Made by a program: the position numbers and the translations under genes. The notes under the pieces were generated by a model. That model had not been told where the DNA came from. It worked only from the letters and a program-made list of their open reading frames with translations, and searched no databases. Of a stretch of 64,000 nt of DNA, positions 53,436-61,414 are shown piece by piece; position 1 is the first letter of the stretch, and the number at the start of each line of letters is the position of its first letter. This stretch comes from Planococcus salinarum (lineage in GTDB: Bacteria > Bacillota > Bacilli > Bacillales_A > Planococcaceae), in the NCBI RefSeq assembly GCF_007004625.1, contig NZ_VIFV01000016.1:1-64000 (forward strand), given 5' to 3'.

Positions 53436-54233
53436 TTAGACCCTTCTGCTTAGCAGAAGGGTCATTTTTTTAATGTTCTGCGCTGCTGCTGTCAGATAAG
53501 CCTGTTCTTGGACGGACTTGCGCCCTCGTCGCCTTGCGTAGCGGAAACTATGGAGTTCTTTCGCATCGGCGAAACTCCGTTCGATGGTCTGGCTTCTTAA
53601 TTTATATAGTTTTTTTCCGCTAGGCGTGCGCTTGTTGGCGCGCACCTTGTCTTTTTCGTCTTCCCAGATGTGCCGGAAAATCGATCGGTGCTTGCTTTTC
53701 GCGGAAAAACAATCCGAGCGCAGTGGACAGTTTTCACAATCCTGTGTTCGGCTTTTATAATGACGATATCCTTCTCGATCCGTCGTCGCATAGGATAACT
53801 TGCAGCCCATAGGGCATGCATAGGCGTCTAATGATGAGACATACGTAAATAAACGTTTCGGGACTTTGGGATTCCCACCTTTGAAACGGCGAGCGCCCAT
53901 GACCACAAACGTTCCAGCTTGATTTAAGGTCTTGCAGATATGGCCGGTAAAATAACCGGCATCCAAGGCGGCCGCTTCCACCGGAAAATTGAATTTATGT
54001 TTTTGGACAGCGAGCCGGTCCAGATAAGGGACGGCGTCGTGGACATTACCAGCCGTGATGAAGGTATCCGTGATGAAATTGTATTTGGCATCCACCGTCC
54101 GGTGGTCGAGATAGAAGAATCCCTGGGGTTTTTGGTTTCGCATGAGGAAGCCGCTATCCGGATCGGTCACGCTTTCGCGGGTCATCGCCGGTTTGGTTTT
54201 GGAAACCGGCCGAACCCTCTTCGGCTTCAGCGC
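53436..54233 (-). CDS. IS1182 transposase, C-terminal part (-1 frame)
   Basis: This frame begins at the last base of the slippery heptamer and encodes about 265 aa: TTDPDSG-like and FFYLDHRTVDAKYN stretches, then a cysteine cluster (CPMG, CENCPLRSDC) and TIERSFADAKELHSFRYARRRG with the last catalytic Glu of the DDE fold. A separate start at ATG 54185 exists but has no convincing ribosome binding site. Joined to the upstream frame it gives a transposase of about 454 aa, the normal length. Confidence 0.8.
   Translation of the reverse strand, partial: ALKPKRVRPVSKTKPAMTRESVTDPDSGFLMRNQKPQGFFYLDHRTVDAKYNFITDTFITAGNVHDAVPYLDRLAVQKHKFNFPVEAAALDAGYFTGHICKTLNQAGTFVVMGARRFKGGNPKVPKRLFTYVSSLDAYACPMGCKLSYATTDREGYRHYKSRTQDCENCPLRSDCFSAKSKHRSIFRHIWEDEKDKVRANKRTPSGKKLYKLRSQTIERSFADAKELHSFRYARRRGRKSVQEQAYLTAAAQNIKKMTLLLSRRV
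53439..53470 (+). terminator. Terminator at the left inner end of the IS
   Basis: GACCCTTCTGC at 53439-53449 pairs perfectly with GCAGAAGGGTC at 53453-53463, followed by ATTTTTTT. It would stop outside transcription entering antisense to the transposase gene. The transposase stop codon lies beside it. Confidence 0.8.
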
Positions 54234-54799
54234 TTTTTTCCATGAGCCTCCCGATCAGCTTCGACAGCTTGTTCTAGTTCTCCCAGGTAGCTGACCACTT
54301 TTTCGGGTTTTGCCTTACGGATAAACTTGTTCTTATTGGCATTGGCTTTGATATGGGTGGAATCTGATAGAAGCAGACGTCCATTCACCATGCCGTGAGC
54401 TTGCGCCTGGCGGACGGTTTCGTCGAAAATTTGTTCGAAGACCGTGGTGTCTTCAAATCGGCCTTTCCGGTTAAAACTGATGGTGGAGTGATCGGGAATG
54501 CGATCGGTGAGTGAATAACCCAAGAACCAGCGATAGGCATTGTTCATCTGAATTTCCTTTTCCAATTGGCGTTCGGACCGGATGCCATAGAAATAACCAA
54601 TGAATAACATCTTAAACAATGTGATCGGTGGAATGGCCGGACGGCCGTTATCTGGACAATAATAGGGTGAAGCAATGTTTTCAATGAAAGAAAAATCGAT
54701 AAGGGCATCGACGGTACGGAGAAAATGATCTTGCGGTACGAGTTCATCAATTGAGACGGTGACCTGTTCATGTCGGTGGTTTTTAACGGGACCAATCAT
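54227..54799 (-). CDS. IS1182 transposase, N-terminal part (zero frame)
   Basis: A 190-aa frame that starts MIGPVKNHRHEQ with AAGGAGCGAGGT upstream, contains the IS1182 N-terminal domain (DELVPQDHFLRTVDALIDF, RPAIPPITLFKMLFIGY, SERQLEKEIQMNNAYRWF) and the first catalytic Asp in LLLSDSTHIKANANK, and ends at TGA 54229-54227. The last sense codons are AAA AAG CGC; slipping -1 on A AAA AAG (54239-54233) continues into the C-terminal frame. Confidence 0.85.
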   Translation of the reverse strand: MIGPVKNHRHEQVTVSIDELVPQDHFLRTVDALIDFSFIENIASPYYCPDNGRPAIPPITLFKMLFIGYFYGIRSERQLEKEIQMNNAYRWFLGYSLTDRIPDHSTISFNRKGRFEDTTVFEQIFDETVRQAQAHGMVNGRLLLSDSTHIKANANKNKFIRKAKPEKVVSYLGELEQAVEADREAHGKKR

Positions 54800-54890
54800 G
54801 GGACCTCGCTCCTTCATTTTCTTTCAGTTTACATCAAAAAAGTGTTCAAATAAACAAAAAATGGCTGTCGAGAGGGTTTCTCGACAGCCT

Positions 54891-54923
54891 GAAAAAGCCC
54901 CTGAATAAATTCAGGGGCTTTTC
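54891..54923. repeat. Right copy of the 33-bp direct repeat (terminator hairpin)
   Basis: Exact copy of 53327-53359. Its hairpin is T-tailed on both strands, so it also ends minus-strand transcripts from yfkK before they reach the transposase gene. Confidence 0.92.
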
Positions 54924-54926
54924 ATA

Positions 54927-55047
54927 TTGTCCAGACTCCAGCGGCCCAGCTCTTCGGGTCATAAGCCAGCCCAGCTATGCGGCAAGAAACGCCGCTTTGC
55001 TGTTCTGTCTTATGCCTTTCAGAGCTTAACGGGCCCTGTCGCTTTTC
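54927..55047 (+). repeat. Intergenic repeat copy R4 (about 121 bp)
   Basis: It starts TTGTCCAGACTCCAGCGGCCC and ends GGGCCCTGTCGCTTTTC. Paired inner blocks GTCATAAGCC/TCTTATGCC and GCGGC/GCCGC suggest a long folded structure. It lies between the terminator repeat and the yfkK stop codon, with no space on the right. Confidence 0.8.
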
Positions 55048-55269
55048 TTACTTGCGCAATGCGCCAAGTTCTTGGGCGATTGCCTGCATCTCATTTGGAG
55101 TGATGTTATCACGCTTTTTGACCATTTCATAAAGATCGCGCAAATCTTCATATTGGGAGGCATTGAAGTGCTCGGCTTTCATAGCATCGACATTGACCAT
55201 CCGCAATTTCGTTTTGATTTCCTCGATCATAAAGTTGACGTTCTCTGGAGACTGTTTTGATAAGTCCAT
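55048..55269 (-). CDS. yfkK: UPF0435 (DUF1128) family protein, YfkK-like
   Basis: A 73-aa soluble helical protein. [36 protein letters not shown] and [11 protein letters not shown] follow B. subtilis YfkK closely. Function unknown. GAAAGGCAGGAAC precedes ATG 55269. Its stop codon touches repeat R4. Confidence 0.9.
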   Translation of the reverse strand: MDLSKQSPENVNFMIEEIKTKLRMVNVDAMKAEHFNASQYEDLRDLYEMVKKRDNITPNEMQAIAQELGALRK

Positions 55270-55327
55270 GATAGGTTCCTGCCTTTCGGTATGGTATGCC
55301 TTATCATTTCACTTATCAAAAAAAAAG

Positions 55328-56701
55328 TCAATTTCCTGAACGAGCAAGTTCAGCTTTCGTTTCTTTTTCTTCTTTGGCTTTTGCAACGATTCTCTTCGTC
55401 TCATACACGATGACTCCTGACAGGCCAAGAAGGCCGATCAAATTCGGAACTGCCATTAAGCCGTTCATAACGTCAGAGAACGTCCAGACGACAGTAAGTG
55501 AAGCAGTAGCGCCAAGGAAGACGGCTGCAACGAAAAGAACACGATAAACAATCAGCAGGCTTGGACTTTTAAATAAATACTGGAAACATTTTTCCCCGTA
55601 GTAAGACCAACCGATAATTGTTGAAGAGGCAAAGAAAATTAAACCTATCGCTACAACATATGGACCGAAACCTCCAAGATACTGAGCAAATGCAGCACTT
55701 GTCAGAGGTGCGCCTTCAAGGTCACCGCCTATATAAAGACCTGACATGACAATGGTGATACCAGTAATCGAACAAACAATTAATGTATCAAATAAAACCT
55801 GTGTCATTGAAACCAAAGCCTGGCGCCCAGGCATATCTGTTTTCGCAGCAGCAGCAGCAATAGGAGCTGAACCAAGTCCTGCTTCGTTTGAGAAAACCCC
55901 TCGGGCAACGCCATAACGGATTGCTGCCCCGATTGCTCCCCCAGCAGCAGCTTCACCTGTAAAGGCAGCGCTGAAAATTGTACCTAAAGCAGCAGGAATC
56001 AAATCAATATTCATGACCATAATGATTAAGCCGGCAAAGACGTAGAATATGACCATAATCGGTACGAAAAATGCAGTAACTTTCCCGATTGTTTTTATTC
56101 CGCCCAAAATTACCAGTGCAGCAAAAACTGTAAGGATGAGTCCTGTAACCCAAGTAGGTACACCGAAAGTATCGACAGTAATTGCCGCAACAGAATTGGA
56201 TTGTGTCATGTTACCTATACCAAAAGCAGCGATTGCACCGAAAATTGCAAAGAGAACAGCAAGCCATTTTTGCTTGAGGCCATGTTCCAAATAATACATT
56301 GGTCCACCAGCCATTTTTCCTTGCGAGTCAGTGATGCGGTATTTTACAGCCAACACAGCTTCCCCGTATTTAGTCGCCATCCCGAAGAAGGCGGAAAGCC
56401 ACATCCAAAATATTGCACCTGGACCACCGAGGACAACAGCTGTTGCAACACCAACGATGTTACCCGTACCTACAGTTGCTGCCATTGCAGTGGAAAGTGC
56501 CTGGAAATGGGATATATCCCCTTCGGAATCTTTGTCAACATTTTTGGTAAAAGTTAATTTAAGTGCATAAGGCAATAAGCGAAGCTGTAAGAATCCTAAA
56601 CGTAAAGTAAGATAAATCCCTGTTCCGACAATCAGGATAAGAAGTGGAACCCCCCAAACATATCCACTGATCGTTCCCAATACTTCTTCGATTCTTTGCA
56701 T
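55328..56701 (-). CDS. alsT: AGCS-family sodium/alanine (amino acid) symporter
   Basis: A 457-aa transporter with about 11 hydrophobic segments. GGPGAIFWMWLSAFFGMATKY and the late NEAGLGSAPIAAAAAKTD signature are diagnostic of the AGCS family, which imports alanine, glycine or glutamine with sodium. The substrate cannot be told from sequence; AlsT-type proteins of Bacillus are the nearest memory match. GGGGGAG precedes ATG on the minus strand. A single-gene unit. Confidence 0.9.
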   Translation of the reverse strand: MQRIEEVLGTISGYVWGVPLLILIVGTGIYLTLRLGFLQLRLLPYALKLTFTKNVDKDSEGDISHFQALSTAMAATVGTGNIVGVATAVVLGGPGAIFWMWLSAFFGMATKYGEAVLAVKYRITDSQGKMAGGPMYYLEHGLKQKWLAVLFAIFGAIAAFGIGNMTQSNSVAAITVDTFGVPTWVTGLILTVFAALVILGGIKTIGKVTAFFVPIMVIFYVFAGLIIMVMNIDLIPAALGTIFSAAFTGEAAAGGAIGAAIRYGVARGVFSNEAGLGSAPIAAAAAKTDMPGRQALVSMTQVLFDTLIVCSITGITIVMSGLYIGGDLEGAPLTSAAFAQYLGGFGPYVVAIGLIFFASSTIIGWSYYGEKCFQYLFKSPSLLIVYRVLFVAAVFLGATASLTVVWTFSDVMNGLMAVPNLIGLLGLSGVIVYETKRIVAKAKEEKETKAELARSGN

Positions 56702-56899
56702 TAATTCTCCCCCTCAAGCATATCATTCTGTTTTCCTGAAATAATTTTGCACCCCCTGTTGATTTAATATTCCGAAAGTTATCGCAAAGAGTCAAGGTTT
56801 TTTTAAAAAAATAAAATACAGAGAAGTTTAAATATGGAGAGATTAGGGAAAAATTCAAAAGACACATCAGAACAAACTATTCATTGGGAGGAATTCAGA

Positions 56900-57361
56900 A
56901 TGAGCCAAAACAAATTGATGACAGGATTATTAGTGGGTGCTGCAGTAGGGATTATTGTATCCTTATTTGACCGCAACACGAGAGAAGATGTTATGCAGAA
57001 ATCGAAAAAGGCATCAGAGAACGCAAAATATTACGCGAGCAATAAAGATGAACTGAAATCTGCGGTCCAACAGCAGGCAAGTAAATTTCAGAACCTTTAT
57101 GAGCGCGTTTCTGAAGATGCTTCCTACGTAGGCGATAAAGTCAATGAAATCAAAGAGCTGACTCCTCAGGTGAAAGATATGGCGATGGAGACGAAAGAGG
57201 CTTTTGTCGATACGAAAGAAGCTGTGGTTGATTCGACTCAAGATGTCAAATCAGCACTTAAAGAAGACAATCCATCGGCATCGTCATCACTGACTGATGA
57301 AAATGACAAGTCTTCAGACAATAACTCAAACCGCGATGCGGAATATGGGAAAAAGCAATAA
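56900..57361 (+). CDS. YtxH-type envelope/stress protein
   Basis: A 153-aa protein with a glycine-rich N-terminal membrane segment (LMTGLLVGAAVGIIVSLF, about 5-23) and a long charged coiled-coil tail (about 30-130) ending in a Ser/Asp/Asn-rich stretch. This is the YtxH/GvpP-like pattern, common in general-stress proteins; the molecular role is not known. ATG 56900 has GGGAGGAATT upstream. It overlaps the YihY gene by 17 bases. Confidence 0.8.
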   Translation: MSQNKLMTGLLVGAAVGIIVSLFDRNTREDVMQKSKKASENAKYYASNKDELKSAVQQQASKFQNLYERVSEDASYVGDKVNEIKELTPQVKDMAMETKEAFVDTKEAVVDSTQDVKSALKEDNPSASSSLTDENDKSSDNNSNRDAEYGKKQ

Positions 57362-58289
57362 TTCCCTGAAAAATTTCCGGAAAACAGAAGAGGATATCCG
57401 GCAGAACAGTCCGGAAGCAAAGGGACCCAGTTATGATGTCACTAGGTCCTCCGGCTTTCTGAAGGAATTATGGAAAAGAATCAACGACGTGGATGTCACG
57501 GGTCTTGGAGCGCAATTAGCGTTCTTTTTCCTGTTGTCCATTTTTCCTTTATTGATATTTCTTATCACACTTCTGCCTTATTTAAATATTGCTGAAGAGC
57601 AAGTGTATCTCTTCATGTCGAATGTCGTGCCGGGAGAAGTCTATATTCTTATTGAAGAGACTTTAAAAGAGATTCTGACTGAGGAAAACCGCAGCTTGCT
57701 TTCGTTCGGCCTTATTGCCACAATCTGGTCTGCCAGTCTTGGCATGAATGCTCTGATCAAGTCATTGAACAGATCCTATGGTGTGGAAGAAAATCGGCCG
57801 ATCCTGATTGCCAGGGGCATGTCGATCATCACGACAGTTCTGATGATTTTCATTTTGCTGATTGCATTGGTCCTGCCGATATTCGGCCGTCAAGTCGGAA
57901 TTTTCATATTTTCATTTCTTGGCCTTGAGGCAGGGTTTCTGGAAACATGGAACACATTGCGGTTTTCGATACCGCCTTTAATAATCTTCGTTGTTGCTGC
58001 AGTGATCTACTGGGCAGCTCCCAACGTCAAACTTGATTTTAAATCAGTATTGGCTGGATCGACCTTTACCGCCATCGGATGGCTTGGTGTATCATTCGGC
58101 TTTTCTGTCTATATCAATAATTTCGCCAATTACTCAGCGACTTATGGAGGGATCGGCGGTGTAATCATGCTCATGCTCTGGTTATATGTATCCGCCATAC
58201 TTCTGATGGTGGGTGGGCAGATAAATGCCGTTATGCAATCCAGGCGTGATGTCATAAAGCGCTTTAAAAGATATGTCGGACCGTCTTGA
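57345..58289 (+). CDS. YihY/BrkB family membrane protein
   Basis: A 314-aa protein with about six membrane helices (first at about 55-80). GLGAQLAFFFLLSIFPLLIF and YGGIGGVIMLMLWLYVSAILLMVGGQINA are hallmarks of the family once misnamed RNase BN; B. subtilis YfkH is a likely equivalent. Function unknown. ATG 57345 lies inside the YtxH-type gene without a strong ribosome binding site, suggesting coupling; ATG 57336 is possible. Confidence 0.87.
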   Translation: MGKSNNSLKNFRKTEEDIRQNSPEAKGPSYDVTRSSGFLKELWKRINDVDVTGLGAQLAFFFLLSIFPLLIFLITLLPYLNIAEEQVYLFMSNVVPGEVYILIEETLKEILTEENRSLLSFGLIATIWSASLGMNALIKSLNRSYGVEENRPILIARGMSIITTVLMIFILLIALVLPIFGRQVGIFIFSFLGLEAGFLETWNTLRFSIPPLIIFVVAAVIYWAAPNVKLDFKSVLAGSTFTAIGWLGVSFGFSVYINNFANYSATYGGIGGVIMLMLWLYVSAILLMVGGQINAVMQSRRDVIKRFKRYVGPS

Positions 58290-58323
58290 GTATTCATACT
58301 TCAAGCCTGTCCGACGTTTTTTT
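58275..58323 (+). terminator. YihY gene terminator
   Basis: GTCGGAC at 58275-58281 pairs with GTCCGAC at 58309-58315, with an inner CTTGA/TCAAG stem, followed by seven T. The stop codon is inside the hairpin. Confidence 0.85.
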
Positions 58324-58392
58324 GTTCAGTATTGATATTGATCACAAAAAAATCCGCCCATCTCAGAAGATGGAAACGGAAGGGCGTGTAAA

Positions 58393-58587
58393 TCAACTTT
58401 CATCAGTAGGGCGGCTGTTGAATTGCTGCATCTTGCCGTCAAGTTCATCAACCATAGCAATCAGCCGGTCTATATCTTCAAGTTCAGCAGTTTCCGGTTC
58501 GATTGAATCGAGAACTTCGAGGAACATGTTTAAACGCTGTTTCATATAAATTACTTGTTTTTCTTTGTCTGTGATGGATTTTCCCAT
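58393..58587 (-). CDS. SE1561-family small protein
   Basis: A 64-aa, mostly helical protein (KQRLNMFLEVLDSIEPE, DIDRLIAMVDELDGKM), matching a family named after Staphylococcus SE1561. No function known. ATG 58587 has GAGGTG eight bases upstream (minus strand); an earlier in-frame start at 58608 lacks such a site. Confidence 0.8.
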   Translation of the reverse strand: MGKSITDKEKQVIYMKQRLNMFLEVLDSIEPETAELEDIDRLIAMVDELDGKMQQFNSRPTDES

Positions 58588-58732
58588 GGGGTACACCTCA
58601 TTTCGCATTCTATCGTAGCTGAAAAAGGATGAGATTTCAATGGATGATGGGTAAAAAGAGTCATTTTATTATTTTTTCTATTTTGAATATTTACTTAATT
58701 CGAACTCTGTGTTAATTTAAGATTAATCAACA

Positions 58733-58860
58733 GAGAGGAGGCCATAATGAATAGTCGAAACCTGTCAACATTAATCAGCTAAAAGGAGGGGGTTCGAACA
58801 TTTAACCGGCGATAGCCGAAAAAATGGTCTTATGAAAAAAAGAAGAAATGAAAACGCAAC
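58733..58860 (+). other. Short unit with two strong ribosome binding sites and tiny frames
   Basis: GAGAGGAGG at 58733-58741 precedes ATG 58747, opening an 11-codon frame (MNSRNLSTLIS, stop 58780-58782). AAGGAGGGGG at 58783-58792 follows at once, but the next in-frame codons are ATT TAA. Further on, ATG 58832 opens ten codons (MKKRRNENAT). No larger frame is present and a hairpin terminator follows. It could be a decayed gene, a small RNA, or genuine tiny peptides. No convincing promoter was identified. Confidence 0.4.
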
Positions 58861-58861
58861 A

Positions 58862-58912
58862 TAAAAGCTCAGCCGCGATCTGATATCCAGATACACGGAC
58901 TGAGCTTTTATT
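58862..58912. terminator. Bidirectional terminator after the tiny-frame unit
   Basis: TAAAAGCTCAG pairs with CTGAGCTTTTA; an inner ATCTG/CAGAT stem extends it. It also serves the minus-strand OsmC gene whose stop is at 58917. Confidence 0.82.
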
Positions 58913-58916
58913 GGTC

Positions 58917-59297
58917 TCACACCAATTCGTATGTTTCAACAACCTCGATCGAATTTTCCACGGAACGAACCATCGAGCAATTCTTTCTCGTCAATTCCAT
59001 GACCCGCTCCATTTTTGTTTCATCAATATCACCTTTAATTATAAAGTGAAGGTGAACCTTCGAAACGCGACCGGCTTCTTCATCGATGCGGATGACCTCT
59101 TTCACTTCCGCCTGGATATCCTCAGCCGGCATGCGCTTTTTCTCCAAAACTTTTCTGATGACGCCCGCGCTGCAGACTGCGAGAGAGGCCACCAGTAATT
59201 GGTACGGACGGAATCCATGTTCCTCATTTGTGGAAACGGCCAGTTCGCCGAAAGGCAAATCACCGGTAAAACCATTTTCTGTCATTGAAAACTTCAT
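58917..59297 (-). CDS. OsmC-family protein
   Basis: A 126-aa protein of the OsmC/Ohr fold. Two cysteines lie at the expected places, in LAVCSAGVIRKVL (about 42) and RKNCSMVRSV (about 106), the pair that reduces organic peroxides in Ohr. The short N-terminus resembles YhfA-type OsmC proteins, so peroxidase activity is not certain. AAGGAGGAG precedes ATG 59297. It is divergent from the MFS gene. Confidence 0.87.
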   Translation of the reverse strand: MKFSMTENGFTGDLPFGELAVSTNEEHGFRPYQLLVASLAVCSAGVIRKVLEKKRMPAEDIQAEVKEVIRIDEEAGRVSKVHLHFIIKGDIDETKMERVMELTRKNCSMVRSVENSIEVVETYELV

Positions 59298-59377
59298 CTT
59301 CTATCTCCTCCTTATGATAAAATTGTATCCTACTATACTTTAAATACAAAAGAACGTGCTTACTCAAAGGAGGCACC

Positions 59378-60559
59378 ATGAAAAATTTTTTAAAAAGTGA
59401 GAACGGCCGTTTTTGGATTCTTGTCACTATTGTCTCGATTTCCGGCTTTTCCCAAGGAATGTTATTGCCGCTGATTGCGGTTATTTTCGAACAGGATGGC
59501 GTTTCATCCGCATTAAACGGCTTAAGCGCCACCGGTTTATACATAGGTACGTTAGTAATCGCACCATTTATGGAGCCACAATTGCGGCGTTTTGGGTTCA
59601 AGCCCATCATCATCGCGGGAGGCGGTTTGGTCATTCTGTCATTGCTGCTGTTTCCGCTTTGGAAATCCGTTTTGTTCTGGTTCTTCCTGCGGATTTTGAT
59701 CGGGATCGGGGACCAGGCCTTGCACTTCTCGACACAAACCTGGATTACCAGCACATCGCCCCAGAATCGCATGGGACGGAACATCGCAATCTATGGTATG
59801 TCCTTCAGTATCGGTTTTGGTGCGGGACCATTATTCGTTCCGCTCGTGTCTATTTTTGAAGCCTTGCCTTTCATCATTTCCGGTTTACTATGCCTCATTG
59901 CGTGGTTATTGGTCTTTTTCCTGAAAAATGACTTTCCCGAAACGACAACGAGTGCGATGACTGCAAGGGGAACTTTGGGGCGTTTTAAAGCCGCTCTTGT
60001 GATTGGCTGGTTCGCGTTTCTTCCTCCGCTGGGCTATGGCTTTTTGGAATCGTCATTAAACGCGATCTACCCGGTTTACGCTTTGCGCCAATCAATCGAT
60101 ATAGCGATGGTCTCTTATATGCTGGCGGCATTTTCAGCCGGGGCCATTGCGACGCAGCTGCCGCTTGGTGAATTGAGCGATCGTATCGGCAGAAAGAAAG
60201 TTCTGCTGATGGCACTTTTCGGAGGTGCGGCTGCATTCGGCACTGCCAGTTTCTTTGAATCGAACGCCTGGGTCACGCTTGGTTTCTTCATCCTGGCGGG
60301 TATGTTTGTCGGTTCCACTTTCTCGTTGGGCATTTCCTATATGGCGGATCTCATGCCGAGGGAACTGCTGCCTACCGGGAACCTCCTTTGCGGCATCGCT
60401 TTCAGCATCGGCAGTCTGGCTGGTCCGGTGTTGGGCGGCCTATTCCTGGAACTCACCCAGCAACTGAGCTTCCTCCTGCTTATCGCAGGGATATTGCTTA
60501 TCATTTTCACCATTATCGCTTTCCGCGATACTAGGATCTCCAAAGCTGCAACCGAATAA
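59378..60559 (+). CDS. yfkF: MFS transporter, YfkF-like
   Basis: A 393-aa 12-helix transporter of the drug/proton antiporter-like major facilitator branch. GELSDRIGRKKVLL near residue 267 is the loop between helices 8 and 9; the N-terminal half has the helix 4-5 stretch RILIGIGDQALHF. It resembles B. subtilis YfkF in length and neighbourhood (yfk genes). The substrate is unknown. AAAGGAGG precedes ATG. Confidence 0.87.
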   Translation: MKNFLKSENGRFWILVTIVSISGFSQGMLLPLIAVIFEQDGVSSALNGLSATGLYIGTLVIAPFMEPQLRRFGFKPIIIAGGGLVILSLLLFPLWKSVLFWFFLRILIGIGDQALHFSTQTWITSTSPQNRMGRNIAIYGMSFSIGFGAGPLFVPLVSIFEALPFIISGLLCLIAWLLVFFLKNDFPETTTSAMTARGTLGRFKAALVIGWFAFLPPLGYGFLESSLNAIYPVYALRQSIDIAMVSYMLAAFSAGAIATQLPLGELSDRIGRKKVLLMALFGGAAAFGTASFFESNAWVTLGFFILAGMFVGSTFSLGISYMADLMPRELLPTGNLLCGIAFSIGSLAGPVLGGLFLELTQQLSFLLLIAGILLIIFTIIAFRDTRISKAATE

Positions 60560-60574
60560 CATCTGACGCGATTC

Positions 60575-60611
60575 AAAAAGGACTTCCGGGCTTATCCGGA
60601 AGTCCTTTTTG
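60575..60611. terminator. Terminator between yfkF and the DUF998 gene
   Basis: AAAAAGGACTTCCGG at 60575-60589 pairs perfectly with CCGGAAGTCCTTTTT at 60596-60610. It can serve both converging genes. Confidence 0.9.
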
Positions 60612-60682
60612 ACTAATAAAATTTGTAAGGGTTTCAGCTATTCGATTTTACTGACACCACTGGAGAGGAAGGCGAAATCGAT

Positions 60683-61270
60683 TTAATCAAAGTCGAACTT
60701 TCCGTTTAACTGCCTGTTCCGGGGTGGTTTCATGCAGAAAAATAACCAGCCGAACGCGCCAACGAACATGACTCTTTGCAAAAGGCCTGTGATTGCAGGG
60801 AAAATACCCATGGCGATTGATATTATTACGGCAACAATTGCCATAACGATCCCGGCAATTCTCTGTGGGCCGGTACTGATAAATCCATGGCCTGCCGCCA
60901 GTAAAGTGAAGCTGAATCCGGTTGAAGTGGCAGAGAGTGAATGAATCTGATCCTGCAGGTGGTTGACCGGCACAGAGTCAACTAATGGTGCGTGTGGAAA
61001 AACCCCTGTCAAGATCAGGCTAAGTCCGAATACTGCTCCCACAACCTGATGGTAGCGGATCCTGGTGGAATACGTAACCAGGATTGCCATTAGACCAAGG
61101 CTAATAAAGAAGATGTTCATAATCCATGAATACGGTGAACCTTGCGCCCCCAAATGGCTGGTTGTGTTGCTCAAAATAGAATAGCCGGGAAAACTGATTA
61201 TCGCCAAACCATTAGATGCTATTAAAAAGAAAATGAAGATGAGCAAAGAGACAATCGTTATTTTTTTCAT
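60683..61270 (-). CDS. DUF998-type membrane protein
   Basis: A 195-aa protein with about six transmembrane helices. SNTTSHLGAQGSPYSW, GVFPHAP and DQIHSLSA are features of the DUF998 family, of unknown function. GAGGAG lies ten bases before ATG 61270. The 144 bases upstream, to 61414, show no further gene. Confidence 0.8.
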   Translation of the reverse strand: MKKITIVSLLIFIFFLIASNGLAIISFPGYSILSNTTSHLGAQGSPYSWIMNIFFISLGLMAILVTYSTRIRYHQVVGAVFGLSLILTGVFPHAPLVDSVPVNHLQDQIHSLSATSTGFSFTLLAAGHGFISTGPQRIAGIVMAIVAVIISIAMGIFPAITGLLQRVMFVGAFGWLFFCMKPPRNRQLNGKFDFD

Positions 61271-61414
61271 TTTTAATGATCTCCTCAGAGAAATCGGTTT
61301 TAAGGCAATACACCCATATACAGGGTCAGCCAGCCAGTCACTGCAGAAACAATACAGCTGTTTTTGGGTTTCATGGATTAAGGCATTGAAAACTACTCTC
61401 TGGAAATTATGAAG

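Larger units (their letters stand above)
53360..54890 (-). mobile_element. IS1182-family insertion sequence
   Basis: A 1,531-bp element. The ends are imperfect inverted repeats: AGCTTGTTGAGAAACT at the left against AGGCTGTCGAGAAACC at the right, 12 of 16 matching. It is flanked by 33-bp direct repeats. The right end has an 11-bp terminal hairpin (GGCTGTCGAGA/TCTCGACAGCC) and the left a terminator hairpin. The transposase lies on the minus strand in two frames. IS1182 members are recalled to produce target duplications of very variable length, up to tens of bases. Confidence 0.9.

Noticed and set aside
58786-58802. GGTTCGAAC resembling a tRNA T-loop
   Set aside because: No acceptor, D or anticodon arms can be folded around it.
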